Positions 10,583 to 22,689 of a stretch of 64,000 nt of DNA are shown here, one piece after another. The notes beneath the pieces were generated by a model. That model saw nothing but the letters and a program-made list of their open reading frames with translations, did no database searches and was not told where the DNA came from. Position numbers and translations under genes: made by a program. The DNA is from Euptelea pleiosperma (taxonomy: Eukaryota; Streptophyta; Magnoliopsida; Ranunculales; Eupteleaceae): the NCBI GenBank assembly GCA_035048495.1, contig CM068551.1, forward strand, positions 17,920,248 to 17,984,247. The letters are read 5' to 3'. Numbering within the stretch: position 1 is the first letter of the stretch; each line of letters starts with the position of its first letter.

Positions 10583-11899
10583 ATGAACCCTGAATAAATC
10601 GCCCGAGCTCTTGAGGCCCTCACTGAACGCCTAGCAAATCTTGAGCAGACTAACCAAGCAACCCATGCCCGTCTAGATAACATAGAAGCCTCTCTTCATC
10701 ATAACCCTGAGGGAGCGGACGAGGAAGCGTCCCGCAATCAAGGGAGAGGCTGAGTTTGTGGCCAAGACTTAGGTCGAAGTCGTGAGCGTGGTCAACAACC
10801 CCCTGCTCAATACTAGGACCCCTATGATCCCGATGACTGCATCGTGAGGACGGTTAAGATAGATGCCCCTAGTTTCGATGGTCGTCTGGACCCGAAAATT
10901 TTCTTCGATTGGATGTCAGATATGGACCACTACTTTGAGTGGTATGGGATGTCTGAAGGTCATAGAGTGTGGTTTGCCAAGATGGAATTGGTAGGACAAG
11001 TCAAACTCTATTGGACCAATGTCGAGCGTAGAGTTGAGAGGCGTGGTGAGGATCCCAATTCTTAGTAGCGCAAGATGAAGGAAATGCTCAAGGACAAGTA
11101 CTTGCCTCTGAGCTAACCCGAGATACTCTTAGATCAATGGCAATCCCTTCGCCAGGGGTCTATGTCTGTTGCCGATTACATCGCCAAGTTTGATGAATAT
11201 ATGATGCGATGTAACATCAGAGAAGACCCTCTTATGACCCTATCTAGGTTTGGTATGGGTCTCTGATCTGAGCTTCAGAGAGAGCTCATCCCTTATGATA
11301 TCCGTACCTTGGAGCATGCCTATCAGGTAGAGCGGTATCTGAAACTGCAATTTGAGAGGTGCTTTGACTCCCGCAACTCGACTGGCAAGCTTCTTTCCAT
11401 GGGAGCTAAACCTAATGTGGGAAATCAGCCTTTTAGAGCGAATGCTAGCACTCCTTTCAGTGATGGGAATAACAAAGGAAAGGGAGTGATTGGTGGAACT
11501 TCAACAGGAAATGGGCCAAATCGTTGCTACAAGTGTTAAGGTTTTGGACACTTTGCAATCCATTGTCTTACCAAAGAACCCACCAAGGCTTTGTACATCG
11601 AGGGCACTAAAGAGAACGAGCAAGAAGGTTTGGAAGAAGAAACCCATGATCTTGAGCCCAGTCCTAGTGATGAGGACAGTGAGGAGGGCCAGGAGGCTAA
11701 TACCTCACGGCTTGCAGTTGTTCGGCAGGAAACTGACAATTGGCGGCTTAACTCGATCTTTCATACCTATGCCAAGTGTGGCGAAAAGAGTTGCAAGATC
11801 ATCGTCAACAAAGGAAGTTGCACCAATGTTGTGTCCTCTAGCGTAGTGACCCGTCTCGGATTGGCGCCTGTCGCCCACCCATGCCATATTGAGTCGCAC
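10583..11899 (+). pseudogene. Gypsy gag and start of protease, decayed
   Basis: A single frame runs from ATG 10583 to the junction at 11899 without a frameshift but with eight in-frame stops. In order: a retrotransposon gag domain (IDAPSFDGRLDPKIFFDWM near 10860; YLPLS near 11100; ELIPYDIRTLEHAYQVERY near 11284), a zinc knuckle (CYKC, then HFAIHC at about 11525-11570, with a stop inside), an acidic linker, then a retropepsin-like segment (KIIVNKGSCTNVVSS near 11800). The usual catalytic Asp of the protease is Asn in that segment. Reverse transcriptase, RNase H and integrase are absent because FAO-derived sequence replaces them. Confidence 0.85.
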
Positions 11900-14224
11900 G
11901 GGTTGAGTCAGTTTCAAGCCTAGTTTCTACAATTCCCTTCTGAAGAGGCCTCTCCTTTCGAGGTTTGGATGAGCATTCTTTGGTGTCTATGTGATACCCA
12001 ATGGCATTCCATGTTGGGTTTTCTGAATTTTCATCAGTCTCCAACAAAAGGAGAGGAAGAAATTTGTAAAGCTTGAATTCACTCTAGGATCTACTTCAGT
12101 TCCATGGAAAAAATGTTATTTTACTATTTATATACAATAGGTTGTGGGGTTTGAGTTTTCATTAATCTCTAACAACATTAGCCCAAGTTTATTGATTCTG
12201 GAAATCAATATCATCATCTTCAGGGGAAGAAAAGAGAAAAAGGAATCTACTACTTCAAAGTGAAAAGCAACAATTTATGTGAGTAAAAAAGAAGTCTTTT
12301 ATAATAGTTGTAGTAGATGAAAACAGAGTAGTTACCACCATCAGTGGACTAGGAATAAGAATGTGTAGGATGTCCCTTCCCTGGTCAAATGAAAATGACA
12401 CGAAACTTAAAACTATGAGTACATTGACTCTTTGATAATTTCTGCTAGTAAATTTGCCCAACAACTGACAAGTATAATGGGATTGATGATGATAGTAGTA
12501 ATGATAATGGTGATAGGATTGTGAAGCGTGATCAGCAGTGTACAGTACCTTCCAGGGAGTGGGGGTGCCTTGCCCCCACTACAGTTGACTGGGAGTTCTA
12601 AGGGAGGTGCCAACTTCCTTAGTTGGCCCTCCAAAAGAAAATTTTCGTTATTTTTCTTTGTATGAAATTATAATCCTGTGGATTAATCTGGTCCATTCAG
12701 TATAAGATTAGATCCGACAATTGTCTTTGATTTCAAGGTTAAAGACTTCTATTCAAGTCGTTTTTTATTATTTTGGGTAACGTGAGGAGAGTATGGGTTT
12801 TGGGTTTCTTTTGTTACTATTGTGATACAAAGAGGAGGTTTGTTCCCTTTCGTTGGTGATCTCTCATTCTCAGTAGTGAACCGGTTGCGATCTCTGTGGA
12901 CGTAGCCCGCATTGGATGAACCACGTATATCTTGGGTTGTGGTTTGCTTGTTTCTTGTTTTTCTTCTTCTAGCTCTGCATCCAAGGGTGTGTTTATTCCC
13001 AATATATGATAACGAATACAATTATTATAACGAAAATGGTATCGGTAACAATTATAACATACAAACCATTTCTCTTTCCAAATATATGAAATAATCAAAC
13101 TCAAAAACCAAAACCTGATTCAGTAAACTAAGAAGAAGAAAAAAGATCTTCTTAAGCTTTTCTGAACAGATGTAAATGTTGGAGTTTATGTTTACACCCA
13201 TGTGGGTGTGCATAAGTGGGTTGCATCCCACTTCCCACCTAGGGTGTTCTTTTATTTCATAGGAGGCACTTAACCCACGTTTTATGTTTATGGGAGTTAA
13301 GTGGCCTCACGATTTCTCCTTTTTTAGGGTTTTTTTCCCCATCGTATATATACACACACACATATGTGGGAGAGGTTGAAACATTATTCAACCTCTTCTA
13401 TTCCCACAACTACTCTCTCTAACTCTAATCTCATTCTCCACCTTCCGCCTCCATTACTATTTCTCTTCTCTATTTAATCTTTTTTTTTCTATTGGTTACA
13501 ATCTAAATCACAACAGAAAATAGTAGTAGAACCCAAATATCTTAGAAGTTAAGAAAACATTGTTTAGCTTTTGTCATTCTTGCTTTAATCAATATCAGAC
13601 CTAAGAATAGAAAAAGTCAAAATAGATCTCCCCCCCAAAAAGGATGGAAATCAGTATGGTAAGGGAAATAGCATAGAAAATTTTAATGGGTGAGTTGTAA
13701 TTTAGTGGGTCAGAAGCCTTACCCGAGAGAAGAAAGTGAAGAAGCAGAAGATTTTGATCATCATAAATACGATTCTCAGAGGTACCGAATATCTTTCCCT
13801 TGAACATTTCTTCAGAACCTCTTTTCTCTTTTCCAAAGAAATGTTTGTGAACTTGTTAATATATGAGAAAACTCTACCAAAACTTAGAGACCCACAAAGT
13901 ACTAGTGTCCCCAATCTAGTCGACAGTAACTTTAGAACCAATCTCACTGAGATAGTAGCAAATGATGAACCTCTCTTCACCATAAGCTATGCAACCTGTC
14001 CTCAATAAAATAAAGAATTACACACTAATTAAATTTAGAAAAAAGAATCCAAGCATATTCCTTGATTAAGTGATAAAATTTTGTAGTTAATGTCAAATAA
14101 ACCAAATAAAATTAGGAAAAAGTCCGAATATAATATTTTTTAAATATTAAAAAAGAAGTAATTAATCCATTAAAAAGAACCGAGCAATACAAACTAAGAG
14201 AAGAGGGGAAGAGAGAGCTCTGAA
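11899..14224 (-). pseudogene. Duplicated fragment of the alcohol-oxidase gene (exon 2 to start of exon 3)
   Basis: This is a DNA-level copy of 18677-20660, introns included. Exon 2 is 13995-13723 (273 bp, frame open, same splice sites as the parent at 20434-20162). Exon 3 starts at 12038 (acceptor changed from GCAG to GGAG) and stops after 140 bp at the gypsy junction. Exon 1 and most of exon 3, including the FAD site and catalytic residues, are missing, so it cannot make an oxidase. The intron differs from the parent by small indels plus a 339-bp solo LTR at 13177-13515. Retained introns exclude a processed copy. Confidence 0.85.
13177..13515. mobile_element. Solo LTR inside the duplicated FAO intron
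   Basis: The 339-bp insertion starts TGTTGGAG and ends TCACAACA, giving inverted tips TGTTG/CAACA. It is flanked by GTAAA (13172-13176) and GAAAA (13516-13520), a 5-bp target duplication with one change. The paralogous intron at 19951-19960 reads AGATGAAAAT with no insertion. A TATATATA run lies near 13345. There is no internal region or second LTR. Confidence 0.8.
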
Positions 14225-16072
14225 ATATCCATGTGCAGCGAGAAAAATCATCCACAAAAGAAACAAAATATTGATAGCAAAAGAAAGTAACAGGGAATGG
14301 ACCCCAAACATCAGTATGAACAACTTCAAAAATAGATAAACTTTTATTACCACAAGGGGGGAAAGTTGTTCGACAATGCTTGGACAAAGCACAAACCTCA
14401 CAATGAAGATCTGAAATGGATACTGACTTAAACAACTCAGGAAATAACAAGCGTAAATAAGAAAAGGAAACATGACCTAAACGAGCGTGTCGAAATATAA
14501 AATGCTCTTTATTGACACTATTGCTAAGATAACTAGACTGAAGGGCTGTAGAGACTATAGGAGTCACATCTAGGAGATAGAGACCACCCACTTCATTTCT
14601 AGTGCCAATCGTCCTCCTCCTGGCCAAGTCCTGAAACACACAGTGAAAAGGAAAGAAAGTTGCGCAACAGTTAAGAGTCTTCGTAAGAGAAGTGACAGAT
14701 AACAAGTTAGTGACACATTTGGGAACATGAAGTACTGAGGGTAAAGATAGGCTAGAAGAGACGTTGACACGACCTTTCCCCGAAACAGAGGAAAGGGTGC
14801 CATCAGCAATACAGACTTTATCCACACCAAAACACACGAAATATGAGGAAACGGAAGATGACATACCAGTCATATGCTCTGACGCTCCCGAATTGATGAT
14901 CCAGGGTGTACTAGTAGTAAAAGCTGAAGCAGAGACAAGGTTGGCAGAGCTGATGGTACTTGATTGAGCAAATGTAGAAGTGGCGGTTGGACCATCCATT
15001 TGAGCCATAAAGCGCCACAAGTTCTCGATCTCAACTCTAGAGAATGGCGCTGAGGAGGAAGGCTGAGAAGCAGCAGTATACATAGGCGGAGACTCTGGCG
15101 CAGTATCCATAGTCGCGCAGTGGGCAGTGGGAGGCCCTGACATTTGTGGTGGTCATCTATTAAGGTGCCAACACCTATCCTTGTGGCCTTTACGTCCACA
15201 CCCCTCACAAACATGTAAACTCCAACACATATTCTTGGTGTGGCCCTTCTTGCCACGCTGAGCACAAGTAGGTGGAGGGCCCCCTTTGGTGCCACCGGTG
15301 GAGGCCGGGGTTTGAGACTTAGAAGGCCGCGATAGAGGCAGGAAGGCAGCCAAGCCGGGCTTTTCATGGCTAGGAGGAGACATGACATCTCCGCGACTAT
15401 TTTCACTTTGAACATACGCATATACCTGATTGAGGGATGTCAAGGCTTCTTTATTGAGCAACTGGACACGGGCTAACTCAAAATCGGCATTCAAGCCGGC
15501 AAGGAACTCATATATATGGTTATGTTCAACCAACTTCCGATATTGTAAACCATCCTCCGTGCACTTAGGGGTAAAGACCTAATAATAATCAAGTTCTTAC
15601 CACATACCACGGAGCCTAGCAAAATAATCATCCAAAAGCAAATCCCCTTGACGGAGAGTAGCAATACTCTGGCGCAACTGATATACACGGGTGACATTCT
15701 GCTGTTGTGAATAAGTCTGGGCTGCTACATCCCAGATCTCCTTAGCCGTGGAAAGAAACATGAATCCAAAGCTAATGTGGGACCCTATAGAGTTAACTAA
15801 CCATGACAACCGTCAGGTTACCTGTCTCCCATTGTTCAAATGTGGGATCTGTCTCGGCAGATGCCTGTAATCGCCCAGTAATGTACCCTTGTTTTTCCAC
15901 GACCACCAATAAACATTTTGGCAGCCCTAGACTACTCCAAGTAATTTTTTCCAGCCAACTTGATAGTGATAATCTGCAAACTAGGATTCTAAAACGACAT
16001 TGGGGCTGAAACGGTAGTCCCGGGAGGCTCGGAGGACACATCTGATGCCCTAGGCTCATCCAAAGTCGACAT
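14225..16072 (-). pseudogene. Ty1/copia gag-pol, 5' part only, decayed
   Basis: Reading down from ATG 16072: gag N-terminus with stops and a frameshift, then one frame from about 15809 to 14225. It carries a UBN2-type gag (YSQQQNVTRVYQLRQSIATL, DDYFARLRGMW, HNHIYEFLAGLNADFELARV), a cysteine-rich region, a protease motif WIINSGASEHMTG (normally D where N stands), a GAG-pre-integrase HARLGH...CEVCALSKH zinc site, and the integrase start HTDVWGPF and FVDDFSRCTWIF. After TWIF the sequence becomes FAO intron DNA. The rest of integrase and all of RT/RNase H are missing. Confidence 0.85.
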
Positions 16073-16794
16073 TACCGCTCCAAATAACCAACCAGCAGTA
16101 ACAAGAAGCGCAATAAACCACAAAGAACCAAAAATAATAACTTAAAAACCAACTTTAGGGCACATAGAGCCGTTAGTGGATCCGGAGAAGAAGAAAATAA
16201 GCCTGTCGATGCAAACAACAACTCCTAAGAAGCCACGGAGCAAGGGAAACACCATGCAGCAAAAACACAACACTCAAACATCATCGAAGAGGCCGTAGAA
16301 GACATCCCTGAAGGAGACGTGATGTAGGGTAGTGCGTTGACAGCACACCCTTCCCAAAAAAAACCGCCGGCGATAATAGAGGAGTGGAGAACTTGATCTA
16401 TGCTTCTCAAATCTCCACGGATCCAAGAAAGCTTGGTATGGATCTATAGAGGAGATAAAGGGGGGCCAAAACGAAGCAATAATCCCCAGAAACAATCGTC
16501 GAAAATCTCCACAATCGCCGAAGAAGAAAAACGAGTTTTTTTTTTTTCGCTTTTTGTGAATATCAGCACAAAGACATTGAACTAGGGCTCCATAAATTCT
16601 CCAAAAATTACCAAAAATATGAAAGAATCGAGATCTACTAGGGGGTAGAGTTTGAGGCCTCCATGAGCAACCTGTCCGTACGGTTGATGATGTCAATCGT
16701 ACCGCTGGATGACGTCAGCAGTGGCAACAGCGCTAGGGTTCCTCCACGGCGTGTACAATCTCCCAAGGTCATGATACGGATTCGACAATAATCC
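16073..16794 (-). other. Copia 5' leader between primer-binding site and gag
   Basis: Non-coding leader of the truncated copia element. The ORFs here are short and overlap on both strands without family similarity. A poly-T run at 16530-16547 lies inside. Confidence 0.45.
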
Positions 16795-16807
16795 TCTTTG
16801 ATACCAA
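16795..16807 (-). other. Copia primer-binding site
   Basis: On the minus strand TTGGTATCAAAG directly follows the LTR end, matching the Met-tRNA-type primer site typical of plant copia elements. Confidence 0.65.
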
Positions 16808-16985
16808 GTTGAAATAAAGCCATGTACTGTAGAGAGAGAGAAGAGAGAAGAGAGAGGTAATGTGTGTAACCTACACACACCTCAATAATTCTTATTTATA
16901 TTAGTAAGTGTGGGCCCTTACATAAGTGAGAAATAAAGGTAAAAGACATGAGAAAAGCAGATAATAGCTGGGACATCCTTCAACA
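16808..16985 (-). mobile_element. 5' LTR of the truncated copia element
   Basis: On the minus strand it opens TGTTGAAGGATGTCCC and closes GGCTTTATTTCAAC, with inverted TTGAA/TTCAA tips. It includes an AATATAAATAAGAATT promoter-like stretch and a GA/CT-rich tract. At about 178 bp it is a short LTR. The 3' LTR is lost with the truncated half. Confidence 0.65.
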
Positions 16986-17065
16986 AAACCAACTTCTAAA
17001 AACCCTATAATTCAAGTAAAATTCACTTTTCGAAAAGAAAAAAGAAAGAAAGAAGAGGAAATCAG

Positions 17066-20000
17066 TTATTTTCTGAGATTTTTTTTCTTATTCAGGGATT
17101 CTGCAATCTTCTTGGAGAGGCAGTATGCAGTGGACTGAATGGTGATCATGGGATTGACCCCAGTTGCATTCGGCAAAACACTTCCATCACATACAAACAA
17201 TCCTTCTGCTTCCCAACTCTCCCCATTCTCATCAACCCCACCCTCTTCCTCAGTAGCACCCATCCTACAACTCCCCATCTGATGTGCAGAACTGTAGGTG
17301 GTCCAGTGCTTTCCTCCTGACATTGGCCCTCCCTCCGCTGTAACAGTGTCCAAGAACTTCTCCAACTCCTCCTCCTTAATCCCTTTACATTTAATTCTCT
17401 GCCCATCGCCTCGATGTGTACCCACCTCAACTGCTCCAGCGGCAATCAAAATTCTTAAGACCCGTTGCAACCCTGCCTTAAGATTCTCTTTGTCCAACCC
17501 ATCTAACCTATAGCTTATCCTCTCCTTCACCTTCACTTCTCCTGACCCATGATCCCTGACCAGTGCAAACAGGTGAGCAGTCCTCCCATAGTTCACCATC
17601 CTCTCCTTCATATCACGTCCAGACACCCAAGGGAAAATTGCGCTGAAAGAACCGGGACCAAGGGCAGAAGCTTCTACGATGGCCCGAACTTCAGATTCAT
17701 TTGACATCACCTTATGCATTGATGTGATTATTCCTCCCTCGAAATGTTTGCCTTTGAACTCTGGCATTGATTCCGGGAAATAACCCCACGCGAAAAGAAC
17801 AGGGTGCAGACGAAGGTTCTTCCCAATGTTTGGGTTTTTCAATCCACTAGAGATCATTAGAGGGGGTGTCAAGAGAGACCCACATGCTGATACTGTTAGT
17901 TTAGCCTTGATTTGCAGTCCCTTTGTGATGTTTTCATTCAAAGCTGTTGCCATCACTCCCAAGCATTTCTTCTTTTTAATCTTGCCAGGATTGTTCTTTT
18001 CCAATATGAACCTCTCTGCTTTGCATCCTGTTAATATCACAGCACCACAATCAACAGCATCCACCAGCCAAGTAGAATCAGTCCCTTGTTTGTCCCCTGT
18101 TTTACAGCCATAACAACAAGAACCACAGTAATGACTCTCTGGTGAATTCCGTGGCACCTTCTCGACTTTCAGACCAAGATTCTCGCAGCCTTTTCGAAGC
18201 ACTTGATTTTGGAATCCTTCCTCTATGCAATGCTCAGTGACACCAATCCTCCTACACACGGTATCCATGGCGGAAACATAATCAGAGCTCCCGAAGAGTG
18301 GAATCTTGTGGTCCACAGCCCACTCCTGTAGTACAGAACTCGGTGTTTTGATGGATGCAGACCAGTTCACAGCCGAGCCACCACCCACTGTTGATCCTGC
18401 CAATATCAACATTTTCCCATCGACAGTCGCTACGAACCCACCCCCTTCATATAGTTGATTGTAGGAGGGGCCCTCCAGGGAGGAATAATCTTCAGACACA
18501 AAGTAGTTCCCTTTCTCGAGGATGACAACCTTTTGACCAGAACTTGCAAGAACTGCAGCTGCAACTCCTCCACCAGAACCTGAACCAACGATGACAACAT
18601 CACATTCGATCGTGTAGAGGTTTTGTTTTGGATCCTCTGAAACTTTGAGCCCTTTTTGGGTGAGGGATTGGATAAGGGTTGAGTCAGTTTCAAGCCTAGT
18701 TTCTACAATTCCCTTCTGAAGAGGCCTCTCCTTTTGAGGTTTGGATGATTCTTTGGTGTCTACGTGATACCCAATGGCATTCCATGCTGGGTTTTCTGAA
18801 TTTTCATCAGTCTGCAACAAAAGGAGAGGAAGAAATTTGTAAAGCTTGAATTCACTCTGGGATCTACTTCAGTTCCATGGAAAAAAACTGTTATTTTACT
18901 ATTTATATACAATAGATTGTGGGGTTTGAGTTTTCATTAATCTCTAACAACATTAGCCCAAGTTTATTGATTCTGAAAATCAGTATCATAATCTTCAGGG
19001 AAAAAAAGAGAAAAAGGAATCTGCTACTTCAAAGTGAAAAACAACAATTTATGTGAGTAAAAAAGAAGTCTTTTATACAACGAAAGAATCTCTGAGATAA
19101 AATAAAATAATAGTTGTAGTAGATGAAAACAAACAGAGTAGTTACCACCATCAGTGGACTAGGAATAGGAATGTGTAGAGTATCCCTTCCCTGGTCAAAT
19201 GAAAAGGACATGGAACTTAAAATTATGAGTACATGGGACTCTTTGATAATTTCTGCTAGTAAATTAGCCCAACAACAGACAAAGATAATGGGATTGACAA
19301 TGACGGCAGTAATGACGATGATGATAGGATTGTGAAGCGTGATCAGCAGCGTATCGTACCTTCCCAGGGGGTGGTGGTGCCTTGCCCCCACTACAGTTGC
19401 CAGGGAGTTCGAGGGGAGGCGGCAACTTCCTTAGTTTGCTCTCCAAAGGAAAATTTTCGTTATTTTTCTTTATATGAAATTATAATCCTGTGGATTAATA
19501 TGGTCCATTCATTAGAAGATTAGATCCGATGATTGTCTTTGATTTCAAGGTTAAAGATTTCTACTCAAAGTCATTTTTTTTATTATTTTGGGTAACCTGA
19601 GGAGAGCATGAGATTATGGGTTTTGGGTTTCTTTTGTTACTCTTGTAAAACAAAGAGGAGGTTTGTTCCCCTTCGTTGGTGATCTTTGTGGACGTAGCCC
19701 ATATTGGATGAACGGTGTATATCTTGGGTTGTTTGCTCGTTTCTTGTTTTTCTTCTTCTAGCTTTGCATCTAAGGGTGTGTTTATACCCAATAGACGATA
19801 ATGAATACAATTATTATAACGAAAATGGTGTCAGTAACAATTATAACATACAGACTATTTCTTTTTCCAAATATATGAAATAATCAAACTCAGAAACCAG
19901 AACCTGATTCAGTAAACTAAGAAAAAAAAATCTTCTTAAACTCTCTGAACAGATGAAAATAGTAATAGAACCCAAATATCTTAGAAGTTAAGAAAACATT

Positions 20001-21194
20001 GTTTAGCTTTTGTCATTATTGCTTTCATCAAATACCAGACCAAGAACAGAAAAAAGTCAAAACAGATATCCCCCAAAAAGGATGGAAATCAGTATGGTAA
20101 GGGAAATAGCATAGAAAATTTTAATGGGTAGCTCTGTAATTTAGTGGGTCAGATGCCTTACCCGAGAGAAGAAGGTGAAGAAGCATAGGATTTTGATCAA
20201 CATAAATGCCATTCTCAGAGGTACCAGATATCTTTCCCTTGACCATTTCTTCAGAACCTCTTCTCTCTTTTCCAAAGAAATGTCTGTGAACTTGTTAATG
20301 TATGGGAAAACTCCATCAAAACTTTGAGACCCACAGAGCATTAGTGTCCCCAATCTGGTCGACAGTAACTTTAGAACCAATCTCACTAAGATAGTAGCAA
20401 ATGGTAAACCTCTCTGCACCAAAAGCCCTGCAACCTGTCCTCAATAAAATAAAGAATTACACAGTACTAATTAAATTTAGAAAAAAGAATCCAAATATAA
20501 TCCTTGATTAAGTGATAAAAATTAGTAATTAATATCAAATAAAATTTAGAAAAAAGTCCCAATATAATATTTTTTAAATATTTAAAAAAAAAGTAATTAA
20601 TCCATTAAAAAAGAACCCAGCAACCCAAACTAAGAGAAGAGGGGAAGAGAGCTCTGAACAATCAAATACCCATTAGAGCTCTGTACTTCTCTGGGTTAAT
20701 GAAACTATAAATACCCATTAGAGCTCTTTAACAATATGTCCCACGGAGGTAAGTCCATTCAAGCAAGTACTTTCATGGATTAAGAAAACTATCAAAACCC
20801 ATGAATTTATTTAATCCATTAAACTAAGAACCCATCACCCTTTAACACTCAAGACCCACATAAGAAATTTATCCATGCGGGAAGAAAATACCAACCAAAG
20901 GAACAGAGAAGGAAAAAAAAAAAAAAAAGCTTGAAAATCAATCATCACCTCATCAGGGATTGGTTTCTGAGACCCAGAAGCAAGATAGAAGGACTGAAGA
21001 GCCTTGTTAGGTGGGCCCTCAATGCTGCTAACACGGAGGAAATCCAATGGTAGAGGAGGTATGAATGCCTCACAAATGGCAGCTAGTGATTGGATCTCAG
21101 ATGAAGACAACCCATGACTGTACCTGTTATCTATCATTCCCTCTGTCATTAAAGGATGGCACTGTCTTCTTCTCCTTGGCTTCTCTCCCTCCAT
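17066..21194 (-). CDS. FAO: Long-chain fatty alcohol oxidase (GMC/FAD), three exons
   Basis: Exons: 21194-20949, 20434-20162, 18811-17066, all with GT-AG borders and phase 0 joins, giving 754 residues, the usual size of plant FAO proteins. The start [10 protein letters not shown] precedes the family's conserved [20 protein letters not shown]. Exon 2 carries hydrophobic segments ([20 protein letters not shown] and [17 protein letters not shown]) that fit membrane association. Exon 3 has the FAD dinucleotide motif [16 protein letters not shown] near residue 246, then the GMC C-terminal block with [12 protein letters not shown] (active-site His) and NPMITIQ. The family oxidises long-chain fatty alcohols to aldehydes with O2, producing H2O2. 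No frameshift or stop is seen. A broken copy lies 2.8 kb away at 11899-14224. Which paralog (FAO1-FAO4) it represents cannot be told by eye. Confidence 0.9.
18812..20161 (-). other. Intron 2 of the alcohol-oxidase gene
   Basis: This 1350-bp intron is the stretch shared with 12039-13722. It holds a short minus-strand ORF starting at 19446 whose first 29 codons (Pro/Gly/Lys-rich, ending ...PPPPGK) are followed by a GTACGA donor-like site. The duplicate keeps a similar peptide from 12634. I do not recognise the peptide; it may be chance or an alternative first exon. Confidence 0.5.
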
Positions 21195-21274
21195 TCTGAT
21201 CTGTCCTTGATCTTTTTTTCTTCCCTTTTTTTGTTGGGATGCGAAGATATCTGTTTGACCTTTACTTGATTGAT

Positions 21275-21291
21275 CTATATATATATATATA
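21275..21291 (-). promoter_or_regulatory. TATA-like box of the alcohol-oxidase gene
   Basis: A TATATATATATATA run lies 81-97 bp upstream of the chosen start codon, a normal distance for a plant TATA box plus a short 5'UTR. It could also be a plain AT microsatellite. Confidence 0.4.
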
Positions 21292-21398
21292 CTTAGAGAG
21301 ATGCTGGTCGTGAGTCCGTCTTCAATGAGAAGAGGAAAGAAAAACCGTTTTCTATCCATGCATTTGCCTTATCTTGATGGTTGTTTCTTGCTGGAAAG

Positions 21399-22340
21399 GT
21401 TTAAAATGGACTGTTATAACGGCATAATCAGTTGGTAACGTTACCGTTATGACGATGGTTTGTTGATTAGGTAGTTTTGCTAATTGGGTTCTAGTAAGTT
21501 CACCGGTTGGCTGGATGCTTCGATAAGCTAACGGGCAGTTGGACGTCCAACTCAAAAAAAAGATTGCCAAAGGTTAGTTGACTTTAATTACCTATCTGTC
21601 TTCTTTCTACTTATTAATTTTGGGAAGGTAAAATGTGATGAGATTAGGATTTCTTGTTAAATCTTCCGATGAATGGATTAACCCTAATCGAGGGTTTATA
21701 TAGAAAATAAACTTATCTGAAGATAGAAACTAATTCTAATCAAATCATCTAAAGATAGAAACTAATCTTAATCAATTCTAATCTAATATCCTATTTGGTG
21801 AAATTTTTTGAAGGAGCGGGATTTTTTAAGCGATCATGCACCAAATGATCGTGTGCCGTTTTGAAAAAAAACTTTAAAAAATAGTAATCATGGGTATATA
21901 TGGTGTTTGATCGCTGTTTCAAATATTTTCTCATCCTAATTGATGGATAAATCTTATCATAATCTTGACCAAGGTTTAGTGCTTGACTGCATTGTTTTAA
22001 CGACAGCCATTATAGCTGTTAGTAACACCGTTATAGTCTTTAATAACGGCGTTATAGTGATTTTGGTCGTACCCCGTTATGTTATCTATGCCGTCATCTC
22101 TGTTATGTCAGCTGTTTTCTAAGTTATCTTAAGACCATCATTAGCAAATTAACATTTATCTTATATTATGTTTTTATAATAAAGCATTCAAATTTAATAA
22201 TAAAATATTGAAAAAAATAGTAAAGTTAGAGGAAAAAAAATTGTGCCCATCGTTATAATGGCTATCGCAATCGTGAATGGCGGTCAAGGTCCACTACTAT
22301 AATTGCATTATTTCGTTATTTTAAACCTTGCTTAAGCGTC
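21399..22340. repeat. Two partial 'GGTTTAAA/AACGGCC' MITEs and unique AT-rich DNA
   Basis: Partial ends occur at 21399-21455 (GGTTTAAAATGGACTGTTAT) and at about 21995-22335 (repeated TTATAACGG-type words ending CGTTATTTTAAACC). The sequence between shows no family frame. Confidence 0.4.

Positions 22341-22344
<4 letters not shown>

Positions 22345-22379
<35 letters not shown>
22345..22379. repeat. (AT)n microsatellite
   Basis: Uninterrupted AT dinucleotide run of about 17 units. Confidence 0.9.
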
Positions 22380-22381
<2 letters not shown>

Positions 22382-22689
22382 AAAATTTTACCCCAAGAGG
22401 CTCAAGTTCTATTCTGCTCTTGGAGACTCGGACTTGTCCGATGCGCATGGTTTGCTAGTGATTACGGAAGCACTAGGCTCGCCCGAGCAAAAACAAGTGC
22501 GGGTGATACCCTGCGACACAAAAAAAAAAAATAATAATAACAGAGCGTGTTGAAAACCTATCTAAAAGAGAATGCATCACATGAATTTTCCACTGCCTTT
22601 ACTATTTAATGCCAAAAAATGGTTTGACCATCTCAGGCTTCACCTGTTTACTGTTTAGAACCTCTTTCTAAATTAATTTTCAAGAGCCA

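Noticed and set aside
14764..15421. Alternate-frame ORFs in the copia region
   Set aside because: The gag/protease/integrase frame explains the sequence; the others lack motifs.
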